Positions 48,101-55,980 of a stretch of 64,000 bases of DNA are shown piece by piece; within the stretch, counting starts at the first letter, position 1, and each line of letters opens with the position of its first letter. Made by a program: the position numbers and the translations under genes. Below the pieces are notes generated by a model. That model was not told the DNA's origin, did no database searches, and was given only the letters and a program-made list of their open reading frames with translations. Source of the stretch: Hofstenia miamia (taxonomy: Eukaryota > Xenacoelomorpha > Acoela); NCBI GenBank assembly GCA_004352715.1, contig SCFE01000084.1:1572856-1636855 (forward strand), given 5' to 3'.

Positions 48101-51100
48101 GTCTCAAGTCCCAAACTGCCTTTACAAAAATAAATTGCACGTGATGCAGGTGCAAGAAACATATTACCTTTGCTTACTACAACGGGAAATTTTTGGAAAT
48201 TGTTAAAATTTTATGATGCAAAGAATTTTATGGGGCAAAGAATATTTGAAAAAAAATATTCTTGCACTTTGATTTCATTTTTATGGTCTTAATCCTATTT
48301 CGACTAGGGATTTTCAAAATCTGTGATGGCCTAATGGCGCAACAATCTGACATTGCGAACGGCGCGTCTGGACGGGATTCACACTGTTTGTCTTTAGAAA
48401 ACAAAATAGTTCAGGGTTCTTGTTGTTCCCTTGGCCATTAAACCGCCCCATTATCTTAAAACTAAGTACCTATAGAAATAATTTGAATATTTTATAATAT
48501 TGGATTCCTCATTGAAAAAAATTCTTATTTGCATGTACTTCACGCACAAGAATAAGTTTTAGCACAAATGGGATCACCCCATAGATGTGTCCATGTAAAA
48601 AACTTTCGATATTTCTTAACATTTTTGGATAAAATTGCTAAAAATGCTTAAAAAATTATGGAATATTGTATTTTTGCTCAATGGTTGAATGGGGTGGGAA
48701 GAATGTAAATCGGTGTAATTGTATATAGATAATTTATATAGCGTTTTGCACTTTTATGTTTGTACACAAAGAAAAAAATTTTAAAAGGTTGGTTTTTTCG
48801 TCCCCTGATATATCAAATTGTACAAGCGCATGAACGTTAATCAATTAATCCTGTAAGAATAATTCATTTCTTTGAATTCAGTTAGAAGACTGCTTCAAGT
48901 TTTTAACCTCGTTTTCAAAAACCACATATTCTTTTAGCAAACATAGTATTTTTTAACTTACACATGTGTATAAAAAATTAATATGAAAGAAAAGTATAAC
49001 GCACCCATTATATAAAGTGCCGCGTGCGCATAAATGAAAAAGGCGTAAAAGCATCCTGCCTCTAGGATGCGGAATTTTATGCGGCGCCTAATTCCACCTA
49101 AAACATCATTTATTGACAAATCCGCAAAAAGTTCATATTTTGTTGTTTTTCGTACATAAATGTTGCAGAAGCATTTGCAGGTTTTCGCAGAGCCTGCCAA
49201 GCGTGTTGGAATGAAAAATCACTCATTCGTTTTGACCCAGCACTATAAACGTCCTGAAAGACTGTATTTTGTGCTCAATGGTTTCTTGGATAATCGAACC
49301 AACATTTTAGAAACTATTCAACTTCAACCTATTTTTATTAAATTTTACTCGAATGAAAATGGTACGTTCTGTATCCACCTAATGATAAGTATTTTCCACG
49401 AGGTTCTCTTTTTCCGCAAAGTTTGGCAGCCTAAAACAATGAAATTTCGCCTAATATTACGCATTCTATATAAAGCACTAAATAAGTCATGAATGTAAAT
49501 GAAAACAGAACACTATAGTATTTCCTTATTTTAAAAATGTAAACATATTTTTTCTTAAGCGTGTACGAGTACTCGAATTTCGAATACTCGAACTCGACTG
49601 GAGGTCTTAAAATTCAGCTCGGCATTTCCAGCAATTTCTTCAATTTTGCTTGTAATATCGAAGGATCAATCTTTTTTGTAGGCTAAATTCATTTCTAACT
49701 CGACTCGAACCTAAAAAAATTAACTCGGGTGGCCCTAATTTATCTACCTTTAGTTATGGCGATTATATATGCAATCTATTTGAAAAAATATTGATGTTTG
49801 ATGATTTGTTGAAATGCGAATTAGTTGAAGTTTCAACTAATTAAATGGTTGCGTCTTTTCGGATGCATCGGATGAGTTGGGGACGTGGTTGCTTGTCATT
49901 TCATTGTTATCTCGGAGCGTAGTGCTAAACGAATGTTTAATTGGAAAGCGTGGCAACGTTTCAAGTGAAATTAAATTTAAGCAGCAATCGCTGGGGAGAG
50001 CTAATCTCTACTTCCATTTGGGAATTAACACTTTTAATGTGCAACGACGATTTCACATCGCAGCTGTGGATACATTCATTGTAATTTAATGTTCTCTCTA
50101 ATTAACAAATATCCATTTATCTCCTCCAACATCGCATTTTATTAATTACAAACCCGTTTCACTATACTATCATTTTCAAGTATACATCAACTCATAATTT
50201 CTGTTTTTCATTACTTTTAACTGCAACGGTTTTTTCAGGTAGAGTGATGCTGGTAGAGCTTTTCAGTGTCGCATCTGCTCGACGAAATTTTTTCTCGTAC
50301 TCACCTTTACACAAGAATGAGATTTTCTTTACCGCTATTAAACCATTTAAAAAGTTTCAATAACATTGCGAACACAATTAACATTCATTACTTTTACAAC
50401 ATTTTGTTAAATATTTTGTTTTGTAAGAAATCATATTTAAAATAGACATAATGCAGAATGAAAACCTGTACTCTATAAAAATTATGCACACCCATCTGTA
50501 ATTTTAGGTATGAACGGGTAAAACAGGATACCCGTGACCGCACAGCACTAGTTTGAATACCTCATTTTTCTTTTGAAGTTTTTTGTATAAAGGTCATTTT
50601 TTTCATTTCTATACCATTCGAATATTTTTAATTTTAGTTTAATTCACTGCTATCTGTGAACCTCTCAACCTTTTACTCAAGCGTAACTATTAATATAACA
50701 TACGTACGAATACACTTCATTTCCGTTAATTACTTTGCAACTGTTTGCAATAATTAGTTGAAGTGTTTATACTAAAGGGAGCTCTAGTGAGTAGAATTCG
50801 AATTTTTTTCAAGGAATAATCAGTTTGTACATTTATGTTCTACTTTCAACCAAGACGCCGAAACTTTTTGTTTACAGCATTAAAACTTTGAATCGGGTGT
50901 GAAATTTTTGCATCAATCAGGACATTTAAGAAATCGTTATCCTACCAAATTTTTATTTAATAATTCTTTTGTGATATTTTCAGCATTGCAAACATTCCAG
51001 TTTTATATAGCATTTTTGAGATAATTTGCTTTCATTGTTTTTTAACACATGAATGAAATGTCAAAAATCTTGGAAATACGTTATTCTAGGAAATAAATTT

Positions 51101-54100
51101 TAAAATGAAACTTAGAATTTTTTGAGATGTTCGATCTATCTAGCAAATATTTCAAGCTTTAATGAGTTATTTAGTTGTGAAGCTACTACCCTTAAGGTAT
51201 TTTCTGTCTAAAATGAATTTTACAAATTCCTTCAAATGAAATATTGAAGGAATCAGAAAAATTAGTCTTGCGGTTAATTTTTTTGTATCCATGACAACAG
51301 GGTCTTTATTAAGTAATGACCACTCCTATCTCTTCAAAATTCTCTGATTTTCTCTGTTTTCAAATTTCTTCTGTGCCAATTTTTGGGGTTTTGTACGTGA
51401 AGATCATTTCATGGAGAATACAAATAATTCTTCTGAAAGCACACCACTCCGAATATTTGCACAAAATGTTCAGTTTATAATTAATGATAATGACATTTAG
51501 TGTAAAAATTAAATTTCGAAAAAATCTTTTTGAAAGTAGGCAATATAAAAATTTGAGATTTGGTCGATGCTGCTGATTCACAAGTAGGTGATTTAAGACT
51601 TTGAAGAAGGCGTGCATAGTTTAAAAACAGTTAAAATTATCTTACATACTGGCATGTTTTACTTTCAAACAGACTCATTTTTACCCATGAACATGTTTTA
51701 AATTTTGAATTCTATTTCTACCGATTTGGACAGTTAAGGTACTATCAATTTGTTAGCTTTAATATTATTGTGGTAATGTGAGATATAAGTCTGGGCGATA
51801 AGGGCTTTTTGAAATCGATTCGATTATTGAAAACTAAATATGCTTTAAACATTTATTTCATATTTGCTTTTGTAATCATAAGACTATCAAACGTTTCAGG
51901 TTTGAATGATTGTCTGACCATCGGGAACTCAGTTTGAATTTCTTAAAATATGTAATATAGTACTGCTTACATAAAACAAAATATAATGTTTTGACTTTCA
52001 ACAGAAAAATGACGATTTCTTGCTAAAAAATTTACTAAATTATTTAAGGGCTTCTATTTAGAAGCCCTTGGATTAAATAATCGATTTTAAGAATATTTTG
52101 ACCTAATATCAAAATTTTGATTAATAAATTGTTTTAGAGTTTTAGACTTTACAACGTTACTAAACTAAAAATTTGGAAATTTTTTATCCGAAAAAATATT
52201 TTGACTTCACTTCTACACGCCCGACTGCCGTTTTTGTTCATGATTGGTTGATTTATTTTCTTCTAAAATGGCGAGTGTGTTACTAGCGTAATTCTTTTTA
52301 AAGTTAATAGTAAGCAACTAATAATCGATCGAATTTGGCTTATTGTGAATCGACAGTAGATTTGTTTATTAACATTCGCATCGATTTCGATTCGATTAGT
52401 CGATGCATCGCCCCGCCTTAATGAGATATCACTCATACATCGCTGTAAAACTTTAAAATTTAAAGTTATCTATGTAAAGCAAACTTCATATACGTTTCAG
52501 ATCTTAACTACCCTTAAAATTTCCCTTAATCGGAAACTCCATTGCGGCATTTAAAATGGTTTTATCCATATTTTTGAACAATTTTCTGCAAGCTATTAAG
52601 AAATTAGGAAATCTTTGGATAGTTACAGTGTTACATGTATGGGTGTCAGAGATCTTGGCGTAATTTTAAAAAATTTCCCGAAAGCTTAAGGTTAAAAGAA
52701 AAGTATAAAACTTTGCCAAGTAAACCCTTGATTATTTTAATACTTCGGGTGATCGTTCTTCATTATCGTTTGGTTAATCAAATTTAGTATAAAAACCTCG
52801 AAAATGACAATTAATATAATATAACACGACAATAAATGTAACGCACTTTTAATGAAAATCAATGTATGCTAAATACCACTTTTTGTAAATGTATCACATA
52901 AACAGGAGCTTATTGTATAGGATTTTAGTATTATTTAATGTTATATTTGACATAAATAGGAATTCAAGAAATAAATATAACACCTATTATTTTCACATTT
53001 AGAAGCAAACATTTGAGTTAAATTCCACAATCTGCTTATGTTGCAATTGTGCACGTTTCCATTAAAAATGACGAATTCTGAATAACATTTCATTAAAAGT
53101 TGGACATCTAATCATTTTATTGCTAATAATTTTGAATTATACTAGCATATTACTAATTGCGAGATGTACATAAAAATCTGTAGATAAAACTTTATTCTTG
53201 CATTTCATAAAGATTTGCTCTGAAATGTCCCATGTGAGTAGCTTCCTTCAATGCTTGTTGCTTAGCAACTTGATTGGATAATCTCAGTGAGTGCTCACTT
53301 GTGAAATTGTTTTGACCTGAGACGAGCTGATATGTTGAACAGACTTGTTACAGTATTCGGTATCGTACAAGAGTTTATCGCGAATTTTCAACCTAAGAGA
53401 TTGGCGATAGAAAGTTTGCTTTTTATAATGTCATTTATATTCTGTTTAAATGAAATTTTGCGCATATTTCATTAGACTAACCCACCAATTTTTATCTTGG
53501 AATTTTCATTTACTTCGAAATTTTCTGGGTACTTAAGCCGCTCTGTGTTTGAAGCCCACCTACACATTTTTTGACTTTACGAAAATTACATACTATGATT
53601 GTCATAAAGGTTAGTAAATTTAAAAATGAGTAATTCAATTATATCGCCAATCTCTCTACCCAACCATTATGATTGAACATCTGGGTTTTCCAAAATAACG
53701 GTTTACGTCCAGCGCTGGAGGTCGCGGCCTGTTTATGTTCTTTTCTAAAAAGCGCCACGACGCGGTCTAAAATTCCACCACGTGTGGTGCCATCGCTAAG
53801 CAATCGCCGACGAATGTCGTGCCTGCCGAGGATGTAGTAGTCAACTGCGCGGATCGAGGCTAAAGTACCTATGACTAGAACCACTCCGCCAAGAAAGAGT
53901 GCGCTGCCCACCGCTGCGCCGAACAATGCTTCTTCAGTAGTCAGCCTGCGACTGTGAAATAATGCCGTATTGTTGACTGTGGTTTCAGAATCCATTCAAT
54001 GCCTCCATCTACTTTGCCGATTTCCACTGTTTCAATTCGCATGTAAAGCTGCTCGAATGTCGTCTAATAGAATATTATTAAGTAATGTCACGCGAATTCT

Positions 54101-55980
54101 ATGTACTAAAAATTTATCCAAATTACAAAATTTTTATGATCTCACATTTTATTAAATTACTTTGAAACATAAAACTATTATTTGAGAAACCGCTAAATTC
54201 ACGTTTTCATCTGGTTACTGGCTTCAACATTCTTAGATTTTTTCATTAGGTTTTAAAACTAGAGGCATTTAAAACATTAGTTTTTTATTTTTATAATATT
54301 AATTTTTTTATGTCTAGACATGTACACTTCAAAATCTATGATTCTACAATTCTTAAGGCACATTTTTTAATATATTCTATTAATGCATTTAATGATTTGG
54401 TAAGCCAAATTAGTTTTTCTAGTTTTTTTCTGAAAATACTTATGCTATTTTGATTTATTTCCACAATCCAAAGTGTATAACATTCTAAAATATAAAAATG
54501 TGATATGTAGCATTCGCAATGTTAAGTGGAATCAGCTCTGAAGTGTTTGATAGGCTGAGACGTATCTATTTTGTAAAAAATTTGGTTTCATTAAATTCTG
54601 ACTTATACTTCATTTAGATCAAATTTTCTATTAAGGCTCATAAAGGGGGTCCTGCGGTATCATCCAATGCCGTTGAATTTACTGATCACTATAAATGATA
54701 AATTAAGAAATTGTCAAAAGAAAAGTTATGCCGTGGGACCAATGGGACTACTGAAGGCGGATATTTAATGGGTCCGGATTTGGAGCACATTCAAAGCGAT
54801 TAGATGGCGCCGGAAACAATGAATTTCTTGATCCCGCAAAACTTTAATTGGGACCGCTCATTACCCATATTTGCCAATTTCGGCCTGAGACACATGAGAC
54901 CAGTAAAGTTCATGTTCGTGCAATAAACTCAGTTGTTTAAAGGCTGAGCCGATCCTAACTACTTAGAAACATTTTTTACCGGTTTAAAATTCATATATAA
55001 AGGGAGGAAAATAATCTAAATTTCATTTGTAAAGCAAGAAAAGTTTCTTGACAGCTGCGATACGCAATTAAAGCTTGAAAAAGGTGGGAATTTGTGTCAG
55101 TTATGTGATTGATTACGTCATTTCTCTTTTCGTTTCAGCATGTTAACCAAAAACCCAATTTGAGCTGGCCAACACTTAGAAATTAGGAGTCGAGCCGATT
55201 AATTCTCTCCGGGACTGAAAACGGGACCAAAAATCAACACTAGGCGGCCAGCACCTGAAACATTTGGCTATTGTATTGCGTTTTTAAACTAAAATGTCTA
55301 ATATCTCCATTCAGTGTAAATTGGATTATAATGCAGAATTTTGGCGCATATCATCTCAATGCGAAATCTGAAATCTTACGGTATTGGGTCGACACCGGAA
55401 CTGAAAAATTTAACACTGCATCGGAATCGAAAATGTGTGGTCTTACAGGCTTCTATATCCAAAGAGGTCGATTACAATCTGCACCAATATAATTCTACCC
55501 TACACACATCGTTAATATGTAACAATGAAATTTTTTTAAATAACATTTTCCAAAGCAATTAACCAATCATCTTTCATTTACAATCTAAAATGAACTTTGC
55601 AATTTAAAAGATTTGTTTTGTAAACCTAAAAACTTATCAAAAACAATTTTCCTGTCATCAACATTTAATATATATTTATTTATTAGTAATATTTTGACAC
55701 CCTTAGAATCATGCGTTTTACATTGAATATATATCAAAAATTAACTTTACCATTGAAACTTATTTAATCCACAATAAAGTTAATGCGTTTTTAGTAAAAG
55801 TTGAAATCATTTGTTTATTAACATTGAAAGCGAGAAATAGATTCGGTAAAAAAGTTTCGTATATATTAATTAATGAAATAGTTAATTAATTAATAAAATA
55901 ATGACTTACCCAGTAATGAAGTATGTATTTAGGAGGAAACCGCTGGTTTATCTAAAGAGAAAGGACGTTTAGAAGAGCAG
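19881..55980 (+). CDS. GCC2: GCC2-like golgin, ten joined coding exons, 3' end outside window
   Basis: Ten exons (19881-19983, 21443-21477, 26800-26883, 31179-31214, 31918-35785, 35833-35933, 37322-37463, 38521-38621, 38666-38743, 55933-55980) join in consistent phase into 1532 codons without a stop. The product is almost entirely K/E/S/N/L-rich coiled coil with no membrane segment or signal peptide. The motif KLKQLAIKAKKESQQLK (about residues 1391-1407) closely resembles a basic motif I remember from the golgin GCC2/GCC185. That protein is a long trans-Golgi tether which captures endosome-derived vesicles and is held on the membrane by a C-terminal GRIP domain. No GRIP domain is in the window, and the last exon seen ends in an open donor, so the C-terminus lies to the right. 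Other golgins or a centrosomal coiled-coil protein remain possible. Exon structure is well supported; the name is inference. Confidence 0.65.
19984..21442 (+). other. Intron 1 of the golgin-like gene
   Basis: 1459 bp. AT-rich with normal CpG. A 76-codon minus-strand ORF (21007-20777) has no recognisable motif and is probably chance. A short palindrome-like TGCATCAATTTGATGCA lies near 21107. Confidence 0.5.
21443..21477 (+). CDS. GCC2: Golgin-like gene exon 2 (35 nt micro-exon)
   Basis: A 35-nt exon preceded by a T-rich tract and AG and followed by GTAAAA. It encodes FVKKDSAEQIS after a split glutamate codon. It is the only piece found that converts the phase-1 end of exon 1 into the phase-0 start of exon 3, and its heptad-like composition fits the neighbours. 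Confidence 0.6.
22788..22788. other. Undetermined base (N) at duplicated leader
   Basis: Immediately after this N, the sequence TTATATTGTTAGTG plus an AT run repeats what is found at 21705-21751. Together with the N at 5072 this suggests a join between overlapping pieces. Confidence 0.8.
23690..23920. mobile_element. piggyBac-like MITE with TTAA target sites
   Basis: Flanked by TTAA on both sides (23686-23689 and 23921-23924), the exact target duplication of piggyBac transposases. The ends are CCCTTTCGGTCC on the left and its near inverse GGATCGAAAGGG on the right, with the CCC start typical of the superfamily. The 231-bp body has no ORF, so it would depend on an enzyme supplied elsewhere. 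Inside the left half are two 18-bp near-palindromes, TGGGACATATCCGTCCCA (23705) and TGGGACATATTTGTCCCA (23772), which may be subterminal transposase-binding repeats. Confidence 0.8.
25072..25418. mobile_element. GC-richer MITE-like element with GTGCGGGG ends
   Basis: The left end reads TAGAGATGTGCGGGG and the right end, inverted, AAGCGTGCGCGGGGC. Inside each end lies a GCGGTATxCCGC motif, perfectly palindromic (GCGGTATACCGC) on the right side. GC content is well above the flanks. The ends resemble hAT-type termini and those of the family at 60631-60904. I could not find a target duplication. Confidence 0.45.
25865..26050. repeat. Dispersed repeat, CTCCGCCAAGGAGG type
   Basis: It begins TTTCTTTCTCCGCCAAGGAG, passes through GGTTTGTTTGTCTGTTAGCA and ends GTGGCGGAGGTCTGCGCTCT then CCGAGTGC and CTAGTTT. 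From memory this wording recurs as a short interspersed repeat in many marine animals. The present copy is shortened inside. I cannot name the transposon class. GC content is above that of the flanks. Confidence 0.55.
26800..26883 (+). CDS. GCC2: Golgin-like gene exon 3
   Basis: Preceded by TTGTTTTTAG and followed by GTATGC. It encodes 28 residues beginning KLKTEVSEFREAKEVLCKEL, clear coiled coil, with phase 0 at both ends. Confidence 0.7.
27464..28407. repeat. Long imperfect palindrome (foldback), ~450-bp arms
   Basis: The left arm (27464-27913) and right arm (27938-28407) are inverse copies with scattered differences and a loop of about 24 bases. Matching blocks appear at every level: CATTCTTACATATGTGATAA at the outer ends, GATATTGATAAAATA and GATGTATTTTACC-like blocks midway, GCAACATGGTATTATA near the centre, and TAGGCTATAGATTGC beside the loop. 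No ORF is present. It could be a foldback transposon, a MITE with very long inverted repeats, or an inverted duplication. Because it lies inside an intron of a transcribed gene, the pre-mRNA should form a long double-stranded hairpin here. Confidence 0.85.
28862..30108 (-). mobile_element. Full-length inactive mariner-type element
   Basis: The two ends are inverted copies of about 28 bp: CAGGGTGAGGATAAAGTCAC on the left and CAGGATGAGGATAAAGTCAC inverted on the right, each followed by a C/G-AAAAAGTAA stretch. The left flank is TA, the mariner target; the right flank is CA, probably a mutated TA. The 1247-bp interior carries a broken minus-strand transposase. Size and ends are normal for an IS630-Tc1-mariner element. 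Confidence 0.85.
28987..29964 (-). pseudogene. mariner-type transposase, frameshifted
   Basis: The transposase starts at 29964 with MSKLSIEDKVLLKELFHQNG and a helix-turn-helix ending in ESTVTRLVNKFKRTGC, the N-terminal DNA-binding domain of a family common in arthropod genomes. Next comes the DDE domain: the first catalytic block ILWTDE is present in one frame, while VNTQNCR, EKPLHCPKVTVWWM and PYFFEE continue in another (ORF 29575-29312), so a frameshift lies within the D block. The C-terminal part (29211-28987) ends in GGHIE, the usual ending (G-G-H-F/I-E) of this family. Several stops lie between. It cannot make an active enzyme. Confidence 0.8.
30166..30240. mobile_element. 75-bp near-perfect hairpin (short MITE)
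   Basis: The left arm begins AGCCCCGTTTACACGATAAG and the right arm inverted begins AGTCCCGTTTACACGATGAG; 24 of 26 arm positions pair around a 23-base loop. The size and geometry are those of a minimal MITE and also of a microRNA precursor. It lies 57 bp from the mariner end and inside intron 3. No target duplication longer than one base is clear. Confidence 0.75.
30241..31178. other. Intronic interval with overlapping ORFs, unassigned
   Basis: Between 30293 and 30815 frames of 60-134 codons are open on both strands. The longest (minus, 30815-30411) has no motif I recognise. Normal CpG. It may be decayed transposon coding sequence, but I cannot support that. Confidence 0.35.
31179..31214 (+). 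CDS. GCC2: Golgin-like gene exon 4 (36 nt micro-exon)
   Basis: Encodes ELEVQLKEFNAN between a TGTATTTTAG acceptor and a GTATGT donor. Phase 0 at both ends and continues the heptad pattern of exon 3 into exon 5. Confidence 0.7.
31273..31517. mobile_element. MITE-like element with CAGG..GGCTTTAGG ends
   Basis: The left end CAGGGTGGCTTTAGG is matched by the inverted right end CAGGCGCGGCTTTAGG, with one base of difference in length. A G-run lies just inside both. There is no ORF in the 245-bp body. It fills about a third of the 703-bp intron 4. The right flank (CACGTTCT) equals that of the element at 15726-16022, so the two are probably related. Confidence 0.6.
31918..35785 (+). CDS. GCC2: Golgin-like gene exon 5 (3868 nt)
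   Basis: A single exon of 1289 codons plus one base, opening after TTTATTTAG with HFEKFKNDDIDSPNVDQNDL and closing at a GTTAGT donor. The whole exon is coiled coil with frequent E, K, S, N and L, broken only by short less-charged segments (for example around 33590-33670 and 34840-34930). Opposite-strand ORFs within it are shadows. Codon use is AT-rich like the region, but CpG is not depleted. An exon this long beside 35-36 nt micro-exons is typical of golgin and other long coiled-coil genes. Confidence 0.92.
35786..35832 (+). other. 47-nt intron 5
   Basis: GTTAGT donor and TTTTAG acceptor, interrupting a codon in phase 1. An in-frame TAG just after the donor means the intron must be removed for the frame to continue. 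Confidence 0.85.
35833..35933 (+). CDS. GCC2: Golgin-like gene exon 6 (GCC2-like motif)
   Basis: Follows a 47-nt intron. It completes a split glutamate codon and encodes EELQNKLKESENKVQ followed by the basic motif KLKQLAIKAKKESQQLKTK. It ends at GTAAAC in phase 0. This is the most diagnostic segment for the GCC2 assignment. Confidence 0.85.
35934..37321 (+). other. Intron 6 of the golgin-like gene
   Basis: 1388 bp, AT-rich. The plus-strand ORFs here (36158-36364, 36869-37096) are T-rich chance frames. No repeat recognised. Confidence 0.55.
37322..37463 (+). CDS. GCC2: Golgin-like gene exon 7 (ends at a GC donor)
   Basis: Opens after TTATGTAG with IPEQNEMLKLELQDAQRSL, coiled coil throughout. 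The only downstream donor that keeps frame with exon 8 is GCAAGT at 37464, giving a GC-AG intron and a phase-1 end. The alternative GTATTT donor three bases further on (37468) would give phase 2 and run into a stop in exon 8. Confidence 0.75.
37680..38130. mobile_element. hAT-like MITE with perfect 8-bp target duplication
   Basis: It starts CAAGGCGATCTATAATACAG and ends with the inverse (CACGGCGATCTATAATACAG when inverted); the terminal repeat continues through GCCATGAC, 27 of 28 positions matching. It is flanked by GGTTATTG on both sides (37672-37679 and 38131-38138). An 8-bp duplication with CA-starting ends is the signature of hAT transposases. The 451-bp body has no ORF. It sits in intron 7 of the golgin-like gene. 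Confidence 0.85.
38521..38621 (+). CDS. GCC2: Golgin-like gene exon 8
   Basis: Uses the acceptor GTGTTTAG ending at 38520. With one base from exon 7 it reads D then QKLTEFEDLQSKFTTAAEHS and on to LEHE. An alternative acceptor nine bases upstream of the chosen one is possible but needs a phase-0 donor. Ends at GTATAT, phase 0. Confidence 0.75.
38622..38665 (+). other. 44-nt intron 8
   Basis: GTATAT donor, T-rich body and TTTTCTTAG acceptor, phase 0. Reading through it gives an in-frame TAA soon after the donor, so removal is required. Confidence 0.8.
38666..38743 (+). CDS. GCC2: Golgin-like gene exon 9
   Basis: Follows a 44-nt intron ending in TTTTCTTAG. It encodes RDQHILSLENKEKELNIAYQ and six further residues, coiled coil, and ends at GTCTTA in phase 0. 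The next exon found is 17 kb away, so a skipped small exon in between cannot be excluded. Confidence 0.75.
40676..40699. repeat. 24-bp perfect palindrome
   Basis: A perfect inverted repeat with half-site CACGGATTTCTA. Just outside, TTAA on the left and GTGTTAA on the right extend the symmetry imperfectly. No function recognised. Confidence 0.9.
44370..44563 (+). other. Unassigned GC-richer ORF segment
   Basis: Part of the 85-codon plus ORF 44306-44563. From MPEGKHHPRHIHGQLLPHVT onward the sequence is H/P-rich, GC-richer than its flanks and without low-complexity AT character, which is unlike the chance ORFs nearby. An AAAG precedes the ATG and a GTAAAG donor-like site lies at about 44534. 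It could be an exon of an unrelated gene or decayed transposon coding sequence. I recognise no family. Confidence 0.25.
45133..45161. repeat. (AT)n microsatellite
   Basis: A short AT dinucleotide run of about 14 units in intron 9. Confidence 0.9.
45778..46050. repeat. Dispersed repeat, copy 1 of a pair
   Basis: Shares with 56665-56858 a series of blocks in the same order: TTTTAAA/TGTTAAATGC, CTCAAAAACT/CTCCAAAAGT, AAGAAACAGT, GGCTCGAAACCCTATAA/GGCTCAAAACCTTATAA, ATACATGAA and a TCTTTTTCAAAAA stretch. No ORF is conserved between them. The class is unknown. Confidence 0.65.
48066..48130. repeat. Possible DNA-transposon end
   Basis: The phrase CAGTGGCGTATGCGTATCCA resembles the terminal wording of common DNA transposon remnants (CAGTGGCGTA...CCAGG). 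I could not find the partner end, so only one terminus is supported. Confidence 0.3.
48322..48384 (+). repeat. tRNA-like segment, possible SINE head
   Basis: TGGCCTAATGG at 48327-48337 fits the RNA polymerase III A box, and GACGGGATTCA at 48371 is a weaker B box 44 bases on, the spacing of a tRNA. GC content is above that of the flanks. The cloverleaf is not convincing, so a tRNA-derived SINE head or tRNA relic is more likely than a working tRNA gene. Confidence 0.35.
49556..49740. repeat. TACTCGAA-rich dispersed repeat
   Basis: Begins TAAGCGTGTACGAGTACTCG and continues with repeated TACTCGAACTCGAC phrases; the right part carries AACTCGACTCGAACC and ends AACTCGGGTGGCCCTAA. Related phrases occur at 15625-15690. 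The layout, with short motif arrays at both ends, resembles the hAT-like family at 60631-60904, but no target duplication is visible. Confidence 0.45.
50240..50550. mobile_element. hAT-like MITE family, copy 1
   Basis: The right end inverted reads TAGTGCTGTGCGGTC, and the left end is near AGTGATGCTGGTAGAGC. The interior shares blocks with the copy at 60631-60904, including CTATTAAACCATTTAAAAA and TATAAAAATTATGCACACC. It is more diverged, and I could not find a target duplication. Confidence 0.6.
51787..52421. mobile_element. hAT-like element with TGAGATAT target duplication
   Basis: Perfect 8-bp duplication TGAGATAT at 51779-51786 and 52422-52429. The ends AAGTCTGGGCGAT and, inverted, TTAAGGCGGGGCGAT match, and both are followed within about 30 bases by AATCGATTCGATT-type sequence (left) or its inverse (right). 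The 635-bp body carries only remnants of reading frames. It fits a non-autonomous hAT copy in intron 9. Confidence 0.85.
53639..53995 (-). CDS. Nested antisense ORF, small single-pass membrane protein
   Basis: A 118-codon ORF beginning MDSETTVNNTALFHSRRLTT; a TGA directly before the ATG fixes this as the first start. Residues about 24-48 (FGAAVGSALFLGGVVLVIG...) form one strong membrane helix, followed by a basic segment (GRHDIRRRLL), suggesting an N-out single-pass protein. GC content is far above the flanks, and the frame is rich in CpG and non-repetitive codons. After codon 96 a GTAAAC donor (minus strand, 53706-53701) coincides with a drop in GC, so the true exon may end at 53707 and splice onward. 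I recognise no family. It lies inside intron 9 of the golgin-like gene on the opposite strand. Confidence 0.55.
   Translation of the reverse strand: MDSETTVNNTALFHSRRLTTEEALFGAAVGSALFLGGVVLVIGTLASIRAVDYYILGRHDIRRRLLSDGTTRGGILDRVVALFRKEHKQAATSSAGRKPLFWKTQMFNHNGWVERLAI
54640..55260. other. GC-richer segment with repeated GGGAC motifs
   Basis: Higher GC than the flanks, with at least five GGGACC/GGGACT words (for example GTGGGACCAATGGGACTACT and CGGGACTGAAAACGGGACC). No ORF, no clear ends. Possibly a dispersed repeat of unknown class. Confidence 0.3.
55933..55980 (+). CDS. GCC2: Golgin-like gene exon 10
   Basis: A 48-nt exon encoding EETAGLSKEKGRLEEQ between GTATTTAG and GTATGA, phase 0 at both ends. 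Composition fits the coiled coil. I found no further convincing exon to the right, so the gene continues beyond 64000 or its next exons are too short to recognise. Confidence 0.6.

Larger units (their letters stand above)
38744..55932 (+). other. Intron 9 of the golgin-like gene (17.2 kb)
   Basis: Holds several repeats listed separately, an antisense nested ORF at 53639-53995 and long stretches in which I see nothing, notably 38744-40650, 41000-44300, 46060-48300 and 52430-53600. A small coiled-coil exon could still be hidden here. I examined one candidate after a good acceptor at 41311 (ISHLDENFDIIKTT) but found no good donor. Confidence 0.55.

Noticed and set aside
49160-49492. 110-codon plus ORF as a nested gene
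   Set aside because: Part of it is overlapped by an open minus-strand frame, it has no recognisable domain, and it runs up to a dispersed repeat; support is too weak to call.
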